This document shows positions 1 through 7,922 of a stretch of DNA of 64,000 bases, piece after piece. The notes beneath the pieces were generated by a model. It was given only the letters and a program-made list of their open reading frames with translations. It made no database searches and was not told the DNA's origin. The translations under genes and the position numbers were made by a program. Each line of letters begins with the position of its first letter. Position 1 is the first letter of the stretch. This DNA is from JAMXLO01 sp963832895 (lineage in GTDB: Bacteria; Pseudomonadota; Alphaproteobacteria; Acetobacterales; Acetobacteraceae): positions 55,154 to 119,153 of the forward strand of contig CAWHVQ010000018.1 of assembly GCA_963832895.1 (NCBI GenBank), written 5' to 3'.

Positions 1-147
1 TCCGTTGGCGTCAGGCCAGGCGGTGGACCGGCGGCAAACGCGCGCGAACCAATTCCTCCGTGGGCCGCGGAAGCATGTGCCATCGAGGGAAGGACGAATT
101 CCGGAGTGAGGCGCCCATGGAGAACCGGGGGACCCATCCACGTAGAG

Positions 148-185
148 ACCTTGGACAACTTGGGGGTGGGGTGGGATAGGGTCGG
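148..185 (+). repeat. G-rich repeat copy 1, quadruplex-capable
   Basis: An 'accttgg' lead is followed by four G runs at 162-166, 168-171, 173-175 and 179-181, separated by 1-3 bases. This satisfies the usual intramolecular G-quadruplex pattern. A related copy lies about 367 bases downstream. Confidence 0.5.
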
Positions 186-508
186 ATCGCGCCCGTGGGC
201 CACTCGTGCGCAATGCCAAGCGGACGGCTGAGGGGAAGCCAGTAGCCGGCAACGGCCGGAGACGCGTCAGCCTCAGACGCTTTCCGCACGGGCGGTTGGT
301 AGCCGTTAGCGCCGGCTAGTGGGTGTTCAAAGGCAGTGTAACACACTGATGCTACTCGTGAAATTCGTTCTAATTGTCGACGCGATGTTAGGCTGACGCT
401 CACGTGCTGACGCACAGTGTACGGCTTACGGCAGGGTGTAGGATGCCACGCAAATCAGGAAGAACCTGCCGGCGAGGCGCGCGTAGAGAGCGGGGAGGCT
501 CATCGATC

Positions 509-546
509 AGGCGAACCTTCGGAACCTTGGGGGTGGGTGGGGTACG
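509..546 (+). repeat. G-rich repeat copy 2
   Basis: The core 'ccttgggggtgggtgggg' at 526-542 resembles the copy at 148-185 and shares the preceding 'accttcgg'/'accttgg' lead. Only three G runs are tightly spaced, so it is a weaker quadruplex candidate. Confidence 0.45.
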
Positions 547-718
547 AAAAGCGCCACGTTGTGAGTGCCGATTGGCCCGCAGATCTGATGCCGGCTCTCG
601 CCGACCCATGGCTTCGTTTTCGGGTGCGTGTCCAGTCAATGTCCTGTTCGCAGGTCGCCCGCTTGTAAGGTCGGAATGGTGGTTTCTCGGGAAGCGCCAA
701 ATTTTCAAGGCCTTATGT

Positions 719-794
<76 letters not shown>

Positions 795-840
795 GCCCAA
801 GGGCGCGCGCTATAGCAAGTGCGGTGAGCCTTGAGAAGCC

Positions 841-2550
841 CTAGGCCCCGGCCAGGATCGCATCCGCGCATTTCTCTGCGGTCATCAGCACCGGGAAGTT
901 GGTGTTGGCGCAGGGCACGACCGGGAAGATCGAGGCGTCCACCACGCGCAAGCCCTCCACCGCCCGCACACGCCCCGCCGGATCGGTTACCGCCATCGGG
1001 TCGTCCTCGCTGCCCATTCGGCAGGTGCACGAGGCATGCCATACCCCCACCGCCGCCTTCCGCACGAAGGCTTCCAACTGCTCGTCGTCACGCAACAGGC
1101 CCTCCAGCGTTACCCCCTCCATGATCAGGTTCCTGATCAGGTAGCTGCGCAGCGCCGGCGGCCCGTCCAGCGCCTTTGCAAGGGCATCGGTGATCCACTT
1201 GTTCTTCTTGCTCACCAGACCGACCTGGCGAACCTTGTCGCTGTAGCTCGCCGGGAACGGATCCGTTGTCACGGTCTGCATGGTGGGCGTCAGATGCATC
1301 GCGCCGAACCGGCGTACGCCATCCATCATCCGCTCCAGATCGCGCTGATCCGACAGTAGGTTGAAGTCTACAATCGGTTCGTCGTGCCAGTGGCGCGAGG
1401 CGAGCTTCACCTCGCCGGTCTCGGAATACGTCTTGTACACGGTGATGATGAACGACCCGATCTGCTCGCCTACCGCGTGCCACGACGTCTTGTTGGTGAC
1501 CACGGTGAACATGTCGCCCGGCGGAATGCCGTCCAGCTTCGACGAATACCGTAGTGCCAGATAGATGTGCCGTCGCGTGTAGTCGTTGACGATCCGCGCG
1601 AAAGGCTTGATGAATGCGGCTACAGCCACGGCCGGATGATCCTGCAGCCGCTGCCCTACGCCCGGGACTGCGGCGCGTACATCGATGCCCATGTCGCGCA
1701 GATGCGCCGCCGGGCCAATGCCGGCGCGCAACAGATGCGCGGGTGAGTGAATTGCCCCTGATGATAGAATAACCTCGTGTCCGCGGAACTCGGTCTCGCG
1801 CCCGCCCACCCGAGCGTTTACCCCGATGCAACGCAGCCCGTCGAATAGTAGCGAGCCGACCTGTGTATCGGTGGATATCGTCAAATTCTCGCGCATACGC
1901 GTGCCGGGATCGAGATAGCCGATGGCCGCCGACACGCGGCGCTCATACGCGTTCGAGATGGTAATGGGGAAATACCCGTCCTCGAACTCTGCATTCTGAT
2001 CGACTAGGAACTTGTAGCCGGCGGCCTTGAAAGTCTCGCCCGCCGCCTTGGCATGTTCCGGCCATAGATCGGGGAAGATGCGGCGAACCGGTATACGCCC
2101 TTCGTTGCCGTGCCAGGGACCATCGAAGTCCATGTCGCGCTCGACCTTCTTGAAGAAGGGCAACACGCTGTCCCAGTTCCAACCATTGGCCCCACGCGCA
2201 TGCCACTCGTCGTAGTCAGTCGGCGCGCCGCGGTTGGCGAGTTGGCCGTTGATCGACGAACCACCGCCCAAAACGCGCGCCTGCTCATAGGTTCGTAGCT
2301 TCGGTCGTGGCTCATCCGGCCGATTATGCGGAATGACCTCGGTGGTGACCTTCAGCGTCGACCACGTATAGGCGGGGTTCAGATAAGCAGTGCCCGGATA
2401 AGAGTCGAGAATCGCTGGCGGCACCTTGCCATGCGGTGTGTCCATGCCGGCTTCCAGCAGTAGCACCTTGTTCGCCGAACGTGCCGACAGCCGGTTGGCA
2501 AGCACCGATCCGGCGGAGCCGCCGCCGACGATGATGTAGTCGTATTCCAT
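841..2550 (-). CDS. GMC family FAD-dependent oxidoreductase
   Basis: Predicted 569-residue flavoenzyme of the glucose-methanol-choline family, which oxidises alcohols using FAD. The N-terminus has the dinucleotide-binding motif DYIIVGGGSAGSVLANRLS, and the FAD-loop pattern GGGSSINGQLANRGAP follows at about residue 90. The C-terminal catalytic region carries His in VWHASCTCRMG and Asn in PCANTNFP, the usual His/Asn pair. The longer frame to 2655 is rejected: the ATG at 2550 sits two bases after the stop of the NTF2-like gene and starts directly at the FAD motif. The two genes are probably one transcript. The substrate is not evident; choline-dehydrogenase-like annotation would be generic. Confidence 0.92.
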   Translation of the reverse strand: MEYDYIIVGGGSAGSVLANRLSARSANKVLLLEAGMDTPHGKVPPAILDSYPGTAYLNPAYTWSTLKVTTEVIPHNRPDEPRPKLRTYEQARVLGGGSSINGQLANRGAPTDYDEWHARGANGWNWDSVLPFFKKVERDMDFDGPWHGNEGRIPVRRIFPDLWPEHAKAAGETFKAAGYKFLVDQNAEFEDGYFPITISNAYERRVSAAIGYLDPGTRMRENLTISTDTQVGSLLFDGLRCIGVNARVGGRETEFRGHEVILSSGAIHSPAHLLRAGIGPAAHLRDMGIDVRAAVPGVGQRLQDHPAVAVAAFIKPFARIVNDYTRRHIYLALRYSSKLDGIPPGDMFTVVTNKTSWHAVGEQIGSFIITVYKTYSETGEVKLASRHWHDEPIVDFNLLSDQRDLERMMDGVRRFGAMHLTPTMQTVTTDPFPASYSDKVRQVGLVSKKNKWITDALAKALDGPPALRSYLIRNLIMEGVTLEGLLRDDEQLEAFVRKAAVGVWHASCTCRMGSEDDPMAVTDPAGRVRAVEGLRVVDASIFPVVPCANTNFPVLMTAEKCADAILAGA

Positions 2551-2552
2551 GC

Positions 2553-2924
2553 TCAGTGTGTCTCGGTGTGGAAGGTCTTGGATACGATGCGCCAACCCTC
2601 GGCCAGCTTTACGAAAGTGAGATAGTCGGTGAAGTAACGCGGTGGGATCTGACACTGCACCTTGGCGAATGCGGTTGCCGGGCTGGAGCGGTCGATCTGC
2701 ACCACCCAGTCATGCCGCCTGAGGTCCTGGCTCTGCGCCGATTTTCGGCTGCTCACCATGTCGAACCACTGTTCGCGCGACATGTCGCCCAGGTTGCCAT
2801 CCGTCACGTAGAACAAATGTGCCACGTCGTGGAACACGCGGCCAAGTTTTGCGGTGTCGCCCTCGTAAAGGCCATCGAAGTAGGTCTGTAGCGCCTCTTC
2901 GAGATTGTGCAGGTCGGATGCCAT
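2553..2924 (-). CDS. NTF2-like / SnoaL-type small protein
   Basis: A 123-residue protein with the cone-shaped alpha+beta pattern of the NTF2-like superfamily: an N-terminal helix (DLHNLEEALQTYFDGLYEGD), a short turn with FHDVAHLFYV, and C-terminal strands ending in FVKLAEGWRIVSKTFH. It resembles putative lumazine-binding family members. The ribosome site GAGAGGAAC precedes the ATG. It lies immediately upstream of the GMC oxidoreductase with a 2-base gap, so it may be its accessory or a cyclase/isomerase acting on the same substrate. A catalytic role cannot be assigned from the sequence. Confidence 0.82.
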   Translation of the reverse strand: MASDLHNLEEALQTYFDGLYEGDTAKLGRVFHDVAHLFYVTDGNLGDMSREQWFDMVSSRKSAQSQDLRRHDWVVQIDRSSPATAFAKVQCQIPPRYFTDYLTFVKLAEGWRIVSKTFHTETH

Positions 2925-3027
2925 CGTTCCTCTCCCGTTCCGCGATGAAGCATTGCGCGGTGTTCATAACGTGGCCAACAAGCCGGCAACAGTGCCGGCG
3001 GTGGCGAGCCGCCTCCATGTGAGAGCT

Positions 3028-3741
3028 TCAGACGCCCAGCTTCGTGGCCAGATCCTCGATGTCGTTCGCAACCACATCCCACTCCTGATCGGCAGAATAG
3101 TCGCGCTTCTGGTGTGGACCATACTCGTTGGGCCGGGCGAAGAACGCGGTCATCAGTCCCGACTTTCGCGCGTTCGCCAGGTCGTTGTTGTGCGCCGCTG
3201 CCATCATCAACTGCCCCGGTTCTATATCCAGCAGCTTCGCCGCACCCAGATACGTCTCCGGATCAGGCTTGAAATGTCCGAACAGGTCGGAGCCGAAGAT
3301 CATGTCCCATGGAATGCCGGCGTGCTTGCCCATGTTGAGCAAAAGCGACACATTCCCGTTGGACAGCGGCCCGATGATGAACCTCCGCTTCAACCGCGTC
3401 AGGCCGGGCACCGAATCAGGCCAGGGATTGAGCCGATGCCAGCCCCGATTGATGTGTCCCAGATCACTCTCGGTCAGGCCGCGAATGCCGAACTCTTCCA
3501 CCAGCTTGTCGAGCGACGCGCGGTGTAGCTCATCCAGGGTGGCCCATGGCTGCTCGCCCTTGCGCACGCGGTCCATCGACGGATGATAGGCCGCCCGCCA
3601 AGCATCAACGAGCGCAGTCCAGTCGGCGTTGATGTCGCGCTGTCGGCCGAACGCAGTCAGTTCGGCTATCAGGCTGCTTCGCCAATCAACCACCGTGCCA
3701 AACGTGTCGAATACGATCGCTACTGGTTGCTTGTCCGCCAT
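3028..3741 (-). CDS. Haloacid dehalogenase type II (HAD superfamily)
   Basis: A 237-residue HAD hydrolase. Motif I is VFDTFGTVVDWRSS, with the nucleophilic Asp at about residue 11. Motif II is GPLSNGN, and motif III/IV is HFKPDPETYLGAAKLL followed by MMAAAHNNDLANARKSG. This arrangement and the length match the L-2-haloacid dehalogenase subfamily, which hydrolyses 2-haloalkanoates to 2-hydroxyacids, although many members have other or unknown substrates. The start is set at MADKQPVAIVFD (3741), because the 15 residues further upstream lack HAD character. It stands alone between the NTF2-like gene and DUF952. Confidence 0.87.
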   Translation of the reverse strand: MADKQPVAIVFDTFGTVVDWRSSLIAELTAFGRQRDINADWTALVDAWRAAYHPSMDRVRKGEQPWATLDELHRASLDKLVEEFGIRGLTESDLGHINRGWHRLNPWPDSVPGLTRLKRRFIIGPLSNGNVSLLLNMGKHAGIPWDMIFGSDLFGHFKPDPETYLGAAKLLDIEPGQLMMAAAHNNDLANARKSGLMTAFFARPNEYGPHQKRDYSADQEWDVVANDIEDLATKLGV

Positions 3742-3866
3742 GGCGTCTCTCCCATTGCATCGGGCCGGCGGCCCGGAACGCGTCATCCTGCCAACTGGAA
3801 CCCATGATGTGCGTCAGAGCAAGCCTCCAGAGCGTGACATCGCCTCACCACCATCTTCGGCGAGGT

Positions 3867-4208
3867 CTAAGCGGGCAACTTGACCGCCCCATCAGGGGTT
3901 CGCTCCAGCGTTGCGACCGCCACCACCGCTCCGACAGGCAAAGTGCCATAGATGTGCGGAAAAAGCTGCCCGCCGCGCGCGGGCTCCCAGCGCACGTTAT
4001 CTCCAAGCACCGACAGGTCCACAGCGGCCAGCATAAGGCCGTCGACCCCGCTGAAATGTCTGTCCAACGTCGCGGCGACTTGGGAGCCACACGACAGGTG
4101 GATGTAGCCATCCGCAATATCCGCAGGCGATCCATGGAATACGCCGTCACGCTGCATCCGCTGTAGCTCCGTGGCCGACATCACCTTGTAGACGATCCGA
4201 TCCGGCAT
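3867..4208 (-). CDS. DUF952 family protein
   Basis: A 113-residue cytosolic protein with DUF952 hallmarks: an N-terminal VYKVMSATEL, then DGYIHLSCGSQVAATLDRHF, and a C-terminal GGQLFPHIYG. Family members have a fold related to ADP-ribosyl-transfer proteins, but their reaction is not established. The start is the ATG at 4208, which gives the full family length. Nothing nearby points to a pathway. Confidence 0.83.
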   Translation of the reverse strand: MPDRIVYKVMSATELQRMQRDGVFHGSPADIADGYIHLSCGSQVAATLDRHFSGVDGLMLAAVDLSVLGDNVRWEPARGGQLFPHIYGTLPVGAVVAVATLERTPDGAVKLPA

Positions 4209-4436
4209 GGCTCCTCACTTACTTCTCGGTCGCAAGCGCAACTGACGCCAACATGCGCGAACGCGGCCGGCAGGGTTTTGCGTCAACGCGCCTCCAAGCA
4301 CGTTGTGCCTGCCAAAGGGAGCAAATTCAGCTCGCATCCCAAGATGATATGCATGGGGCGCCAATTATTAGGTAACGCTCCGCCGTGGTAAAGCCATGCC
4401 ATGCGTATGACCCCGGGTATCGGACGCAAGCCGCTG

Positions 4437-4790
4437 ATGCAGCCGAAGCGCAAGCTGCTCGGGACCGAGCCGCACCGAGGCGATGGAGCCGCGGCCGCGA
4501 TCTGCGCGGTAATCCGTCGCATTCCCAAGGGCTGGGTTGCCACCTATGGCCAGGTCGCCGCGATGGCCGGCCTGCCGAAGCGCGCCCGCCTTGTCGGCCA
4601 CGTACTCCAGCACCTCGAGCCCGCAATTGATATTCCCTGGCATCGCGTCGTCAACGCGAAGGGCGAGGTGTCCTACAGCCTGTCCCGCAATGGCAGCGAC
4701 GCCCTCCAGCGGCGTTTGCTAGAAAAGGAAGGCGTCGAATTCGACGACAGGGACCGCTGCAACCTGGAGCGATTCCGCTGGCCTGAATAG
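4437..4790 (+). CDS. Alkyltransferase-like protein (MGMT fold, Trp for Cys)
   Basis: About 117 residues matching the DNA-binding half of O6-alkylguanine-DNA alkyltransferases, with IPKGWVATYGQVAAMAGLP (helix-turn-helix region) followed by VGHVLQHL and IPWHRVVNAKGE. The active-site Cys of PCHRV is replaced by Trp, which defines alkyltransferase-like (ATL) proteins. These bind O6-alkylguanine and flag it for nucleotide-excision repair rather than removing the alkyl group. The start is uncertain: ATG 4437 gives the family length, while ATG 4401 adds 12 residues; neither has a strong ribosome site. It is monocistronic. Confidence 0.87.
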   Translation: MQPKRKLLGTEPHRGDGAAAAICAVIRRIPKGWVATYGQVAAMAGLPKRARLVGHVLQHLEPAIDIPWHRVVNAKGEVSYSLSRNGSDALQRRLLEKEGVEFDDRDRCNLERFRWPE

Positions 4791-5021
4791 AAAGTGTGGT
4801 GGGCTTTTGGCAACGCGGATCGAGCAACTCGTCGACGAAGCGTCCATGCCCGGAGCTGATGTGATCGGCGCGAGTGGCCAGGATTGACAGATGACAACTC
4901 CGAGCAGACAACCGCCTGCATGGTGCTCGGGTCTCGTTGCACCTTTCTAGCATCATCTCGGGCACAACCTGCGGTATGTTTGGCTCCTGATGAGGCTGGA
5001 AGTGAAAGCAGGGGAAACGGC

Positions 5022-5336
5022 ATGAAATATATGATTACGTGGAAAGAGCGCTCACAGGGCTCTGCCATCGAATACGAGAAAGCCCAGCAGCGGATTCTGG
5101 ATGTCTTCCGCCAGTGGAAAGCCCCCGCCAACTTCAGGATCGAACTGTTCATGATCCGTGTTGGTGATTGGGGTGGATATATGCTGGCCGACTGCGATGA
5201 TCCGGTCACCGTGCACAAGCTCTGCTCTATGCTTCCAGCCTTCGAATTTGAGGCGCGACCTGTCATTCCGATCGAGGACGCCGTGCGCGGCGAGCTCGAA
5301 GTCATGGCATGGCGCGATAGTCTGAAATTCAACTGA
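5022..5336 (+). CDS. DUF3303 domain protein
   Basis: A 104-residue small protein starting MKYMITWKERSQGSAIEYE, with 'aggggaa' a few bases upstream of the ATG. The pattern (MKY-ITW start, ILDVFRQWKAP, GDWGGYMLADCDDP, C-terminal FEFEARPVIPIEDAV) matches the dimeric alpha/beta-barrel-like DUF3303 proteins. The reading frame is open upstream to 4884, but that part looks non-coding. Function is unknown in the family and no neighbour suggests one. Confidence 0.75.
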   Translation: MKYMITWKERSQGSAIEYEKAQQRILDVFRQWKAPANFRIELFMIRVGDWGGYMLADCDDPVTVHKLCSMLPAFEFEARPVIPIEDAVRGELEVMAWRDSLKFN

Positions 5337-5677
5337 GGGCGCTGATTTTGCTATGGCCTCGTGCGGCAGCTACAGCGAGCCAGCGCAGCGGGGCAGGTTT
5401 GGCGGGTCCGATGCCTACTTTGGAACGACGCCGTCATTGGACCTAACTGCAGCGATGCCGCAGATGGGTCGGCGGGCGGCATCTGAATGTCTGTATGGCA
5501 CAGTGTGTAGGCATGGGAGTGCCCTGAAATCATTCAGCCGAATGCGTCCCGTTCGGACATCAAAGACATCGTGAAAGCAATGTTCCCACTGTTCTGGGGC
5601 GCGCGCCGGGGGGTAGCAAGCTTCTGATTCGGGCCGGCGCGGTGACCGGTCGTGAGACGAGAGGGAAGGGTAACGCA
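5337..5677. other. 341-base intergenic stretch
   Basis: Nothing recognisable as a gene; short frames on both strands show no domain. It must carry the promoter for the catabolic run that starts at 5678, but I cannot place -35/-10 boxes with confidence. Confidence 0.4.
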
Positions 5678-6547
5678 ATGCGCAGCCTGAGGATTGGCGA
5701 CGTCACGATCACCAGCATAATCGAACGAGACGGACCATGGCGGCAGCCGGAGGACATGTTCCCTGCCTATGATCGGGATCTGGGACGTCGCTATTTGGCG
5801 GAGATGGACGCCGAGGTCTACGATCCTGCGACCAACCGCATGGTGATCACCTACCAGACCTTCGTGGTACGCACGCCGCATCACACCATCCTGGTCGATA
5901 CGTGCACCGGCGAGGACAAGGGCTATCCCGCGCCGATGGATTTTCCCAAGCAGCCCTGGCTCGACGGGCTCAAAGCCGAGGGACTGAGGTTCGAGGATAT
6001 CGACTACGTGTTCTGCACGCATCTGCACATCGATCACTGCGGTTGGAATACCGTGCTGCGCAATGGTCGCTGGGTGCCGACCTTCCCGAAGGCAAAATAC
6101 ATTTTCCACAAGCGGGAATACGCCGCCTGGGAAGCAGCCACGGCACGTGGCGACCAGCCACCCGGCGATGTCTGGCGCTTCAACTGCGAGCCGATTGTCG
6201 CCGCGGGCCAGGCGCTGCTGGTCGACGATGACTATACACTCGACGATACGGTATGGCTGACGCCCACGCCAGGCCACTCGCCGTGCCATTGCTGCGTCAA
6301 CATACGCTCCGGCGGTCAGCGCGCGTCGGTGACCGGCGACATGATGCACCACGCGCTGCAGTGCCGCGAACCCGAATGGTCGACGATCTTCGACTGGGAT
6401 GCGAAGGAGGCGGCAGCTTCGCGTCGGAAGTTCCTGAGCGATGTGGCGGACACCAGCACGCTGGTCCTGCCGATCCACTTTCCGTCGCCGACCGTCGGCC
6501 GCGTGACTGCGGACGGCGAGCGCTTCCGCTACTCGTTCGTGCGGTAA
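5678..6547 (+). CDS. MBL-fold metallo-hydrolase
   Basis: A 289-residue metallo-beta-lactamase-fold hydrolase. The zinc motif HxHxDH is present as CTHLHIDHCGWN at about residue 117. Further metal ligands are TPGHSPCH (about residue 200), the Asp in SVTGDMMHH, and a late LPIHFPSP. The overall pattern resembles the lactonase/quorum-quenching type rather than beta-lactamases. The start is at ATG 5678, after GAGGGAAGGG; the frame is open 12 codons further upstream. It leads a run of same-strand catabolic genes, so hydrolysis of a lactone or ester intermediate is a reasonable inference. Confidence 0.87.
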   Translation: MRSLRIGDVTITSIIERDGPWRQPEDMFPAYDRDLGRRYLAEMDAEVYDPATNRMVITYQTFVVRTPHHTILVDTCTGEDKGYPAPMDFPKQPWLDGLKAEGLRFEDIDYVFCTHLHIDHCGWNTVLRNGRWVPTFPKAKYIFHKREYAAWEAATARGDQPPGDVWRFNCEPIVAAGQALLVDDDYTLDDTVWLTPTPGHSPCHCCVNIRSGGQRASVTGDMMHHALQCREPEWSTIFDWDAKEAAASRRKFLSDVADTSTLVLPIHFPSPTVGRVTADGERFRYSFVR

Positions 6548-6557
6548 GGAGACGAAC

Positions 6558-6959
6558 ATGCGAGCCTACAACTATGACCACGTCCATCTGCGCAGTCCGA
6601 ACCCGGACGCGACCGCGCGTTTCTTCGAGACGATGTTCAACGCGGAGGTGACCCGCAGCGTCTATCCCGACGGCACGCTGTATCCCGGCCAGATGCGCGT
6701 CACGATGAAGGTCGGCGGCCAGAAGGTGCTCATTGCGCCGGCGCACCCACACGATCCTATGACTCCCGCGCCGCAGTTCCCGTATTATGGCCTGGAGCAC
6801 ATCGGTCTGACGGTCGATGACGTCGATGCCGCCTGTGAGGAACTGCGCGCCAAGGGAGCCGAAATAGCGATCGGCCCGCTGACGCGCGACCCTGGTACGC
6901 GCCTGGCGTTCGTCCGCGGTCCGGAGGGTATCATGGTGGAACTGGTGCAGAGCCGATAG
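6558..6959 (+). CDS. VOC family protein (glyoxalase/dioxygenase fold)
   Basis: A 133-residue vicinal-oxygen-chelate protein built from two beta-alpha-beta3 modules. Probable metal ligands are His in DHVHLRSPNP, His in GLEHIGLTVDD and Glu in GIMVELVQ, the usual H/H/E placing. It follows the MBL hydrolase after 10 bases with GGAGA upstream of the ATG, so co-expression is likely. The family includes glyoxalase I, methylmalonyl-CoA epimerase and extradiol dioxygenases; nothing here separates these. Confidence 0.85.
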   Translation: MRAYNYDHVHLRSPNPDATARFFETMFNAEVTRSVYPDGTLYPGQMRVTMKVGGQKVLIAPAHPHDPMTPAPQFPYYGLEHIGLTVDDVDAACEELRAKGAEIAIGPLTRDPGTRLAFVRGPEGIMVELVQSR

Positions 6960-7028
6960 CGTCGGCGCCCCCCTCGCAATGACAGGGCAAGCGGGATGCG
7001 CTAACCTGGGTTCCCTCGGGAGGAACTC

Positions 7029-7922
7029 ATGCTGACCAAGGCCCAGATAGACCAGTACAACGAGATCGGCGCCATCGTGGTGCCTGACGTCTTGAGCACG
7101 GACGAGGTGCAACGGCTGCGCCGGGTGACCGATGAGTTCGTCGAACGCGCCCGCGGCATCACTGCGCACAACGAGATTTACGACCTCGAGGACAGCCACA
7201 CGCCGGAAAGCCCGCGTGTCCGCCGCATCAAGGCGGCGCACCTGCACCATGCCGAATATGCGCGTCTGGCGCGGCATCCGAGAATTCTCGCCGTCCTGCA
7301 GGATCTCTGGGGCTCCGACATCCGCTTTGATACCGCCAAGCTCAACTTGAAGTGCGCGGGGTTCGGAGCGCCGGTCGAGTGGCATCAGGACTGGGCGTTC
7401 TATCCGCACACCAACGACGATCTTGCCGCGGTCGGCGTGATGTTCGACGACATGGAGATGGCAAACGGCCCGCTGATGATCGTGCCTGGCAGCCATCGTG
7501 GCCCGATCCACGACCACCACACCGACGGCATCTTCTGCGGCGCGATGGACCCCGCCAATCGCGACGTGGACTACGCCGGCGCGGTCCCGCTCACCGGCAG
7601 GGCCGGCTCGGTCACGGTGCATCATGTGCGCGCCGTGCATGGCTCGGCGCCCAACGTGTCCGACCACGACCGCCGCCTGCTGCTGTTCCAGTTCCGCACC
7701 GCCGATGCATGGCCGCTACTCGGCTTCCCCGCCGGCATCGAGAAGTTCAAGGAACTGATGGTGTGCGGCGTCCATCGCGAGCCGCGGCTCGAGCACGTGC
7801 CGGTGCGGCTGCCGCTGCCGCCGGCCAAACTGCAAGGCTCTCTCTATGAGAATCAGAAGGGCATGAAGAGCCGCTACTTTGCTGTGCCGGCCGAAGCACG
7901 GCAGCCCGAGTTGGCGAAATGA
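7029..7922 (+). CDS. Phytanoyl-CoA dioxygenase (PhyH) family protein
   Basis: A 297-residue Fe(II)/2-oxoglutarate-dependent oxygenase. The facial triad is visible as HxD in VEWHQDWAFYPH (about residue 120) and the distal His in VRAVHGSAPN (about residue 205). An Arg for 2-oxoglutarate is probably in HDRRLLLFQFR. The N-terminus (TKAQIDQYNEIGAIVVPDVL) is typical of PhyH. GGAGGAAC lies just before the ATG. The stop overlaps the next gene (ATGA), indicating translational coupling. It probably hydroxylates the substrate processed by the neighbouring hydrolases and aldehyde oxidoreductase; the substrate itself is not evident. Confidence 0.92.
   Translation: MLTKAQIDQYNEIGAIVVPDVLSTDEVQRLRRVTDEFVERARGITAHNEIYDLEDSHTPESPRVRRIKAAHLHHAEYARLARHPRILAVLQDLWGSDIRFDTAKLNLKCAGFGAPVEWHQDWAFYPHTNDDLAAVGVMFDDMEMANGPLMIVPGSHRGPIHDHHTDGIFCGAMDPANRDVDYAGAVPLTGRAGSVTVHHVRAVHGSAPNVSDHDRRLLLFQFRTADAWPLLGFPAGIEKFKELMVCGVHREPRLEHVPVRLPLPPAKLQGSLYENQKGMKSRYFAVPAEARQPELAK

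Larger units (their letters stand above)
1..718. other. Stretch without a supported gene
   Basis: Open frames of 60-134 codons occur on both strands here, but none has a recognisable domain, a good ribosome site or a partner gene, and several overlap one another antisense. The most distinctive content is a pair of related G-rich segments near 148-185 and 509-546. The stretch lies at the 3' side of the tRNA-Lys gene, so it could be decayed foreign DNA; no integrase is visible. Confidence 0.5.

Noticed and set aside
6297..7667. 456-codon minus-strand open frame
   Set aside because: Antisense to the VOC and PhyH genes, which have clear domains; no domain of its own.
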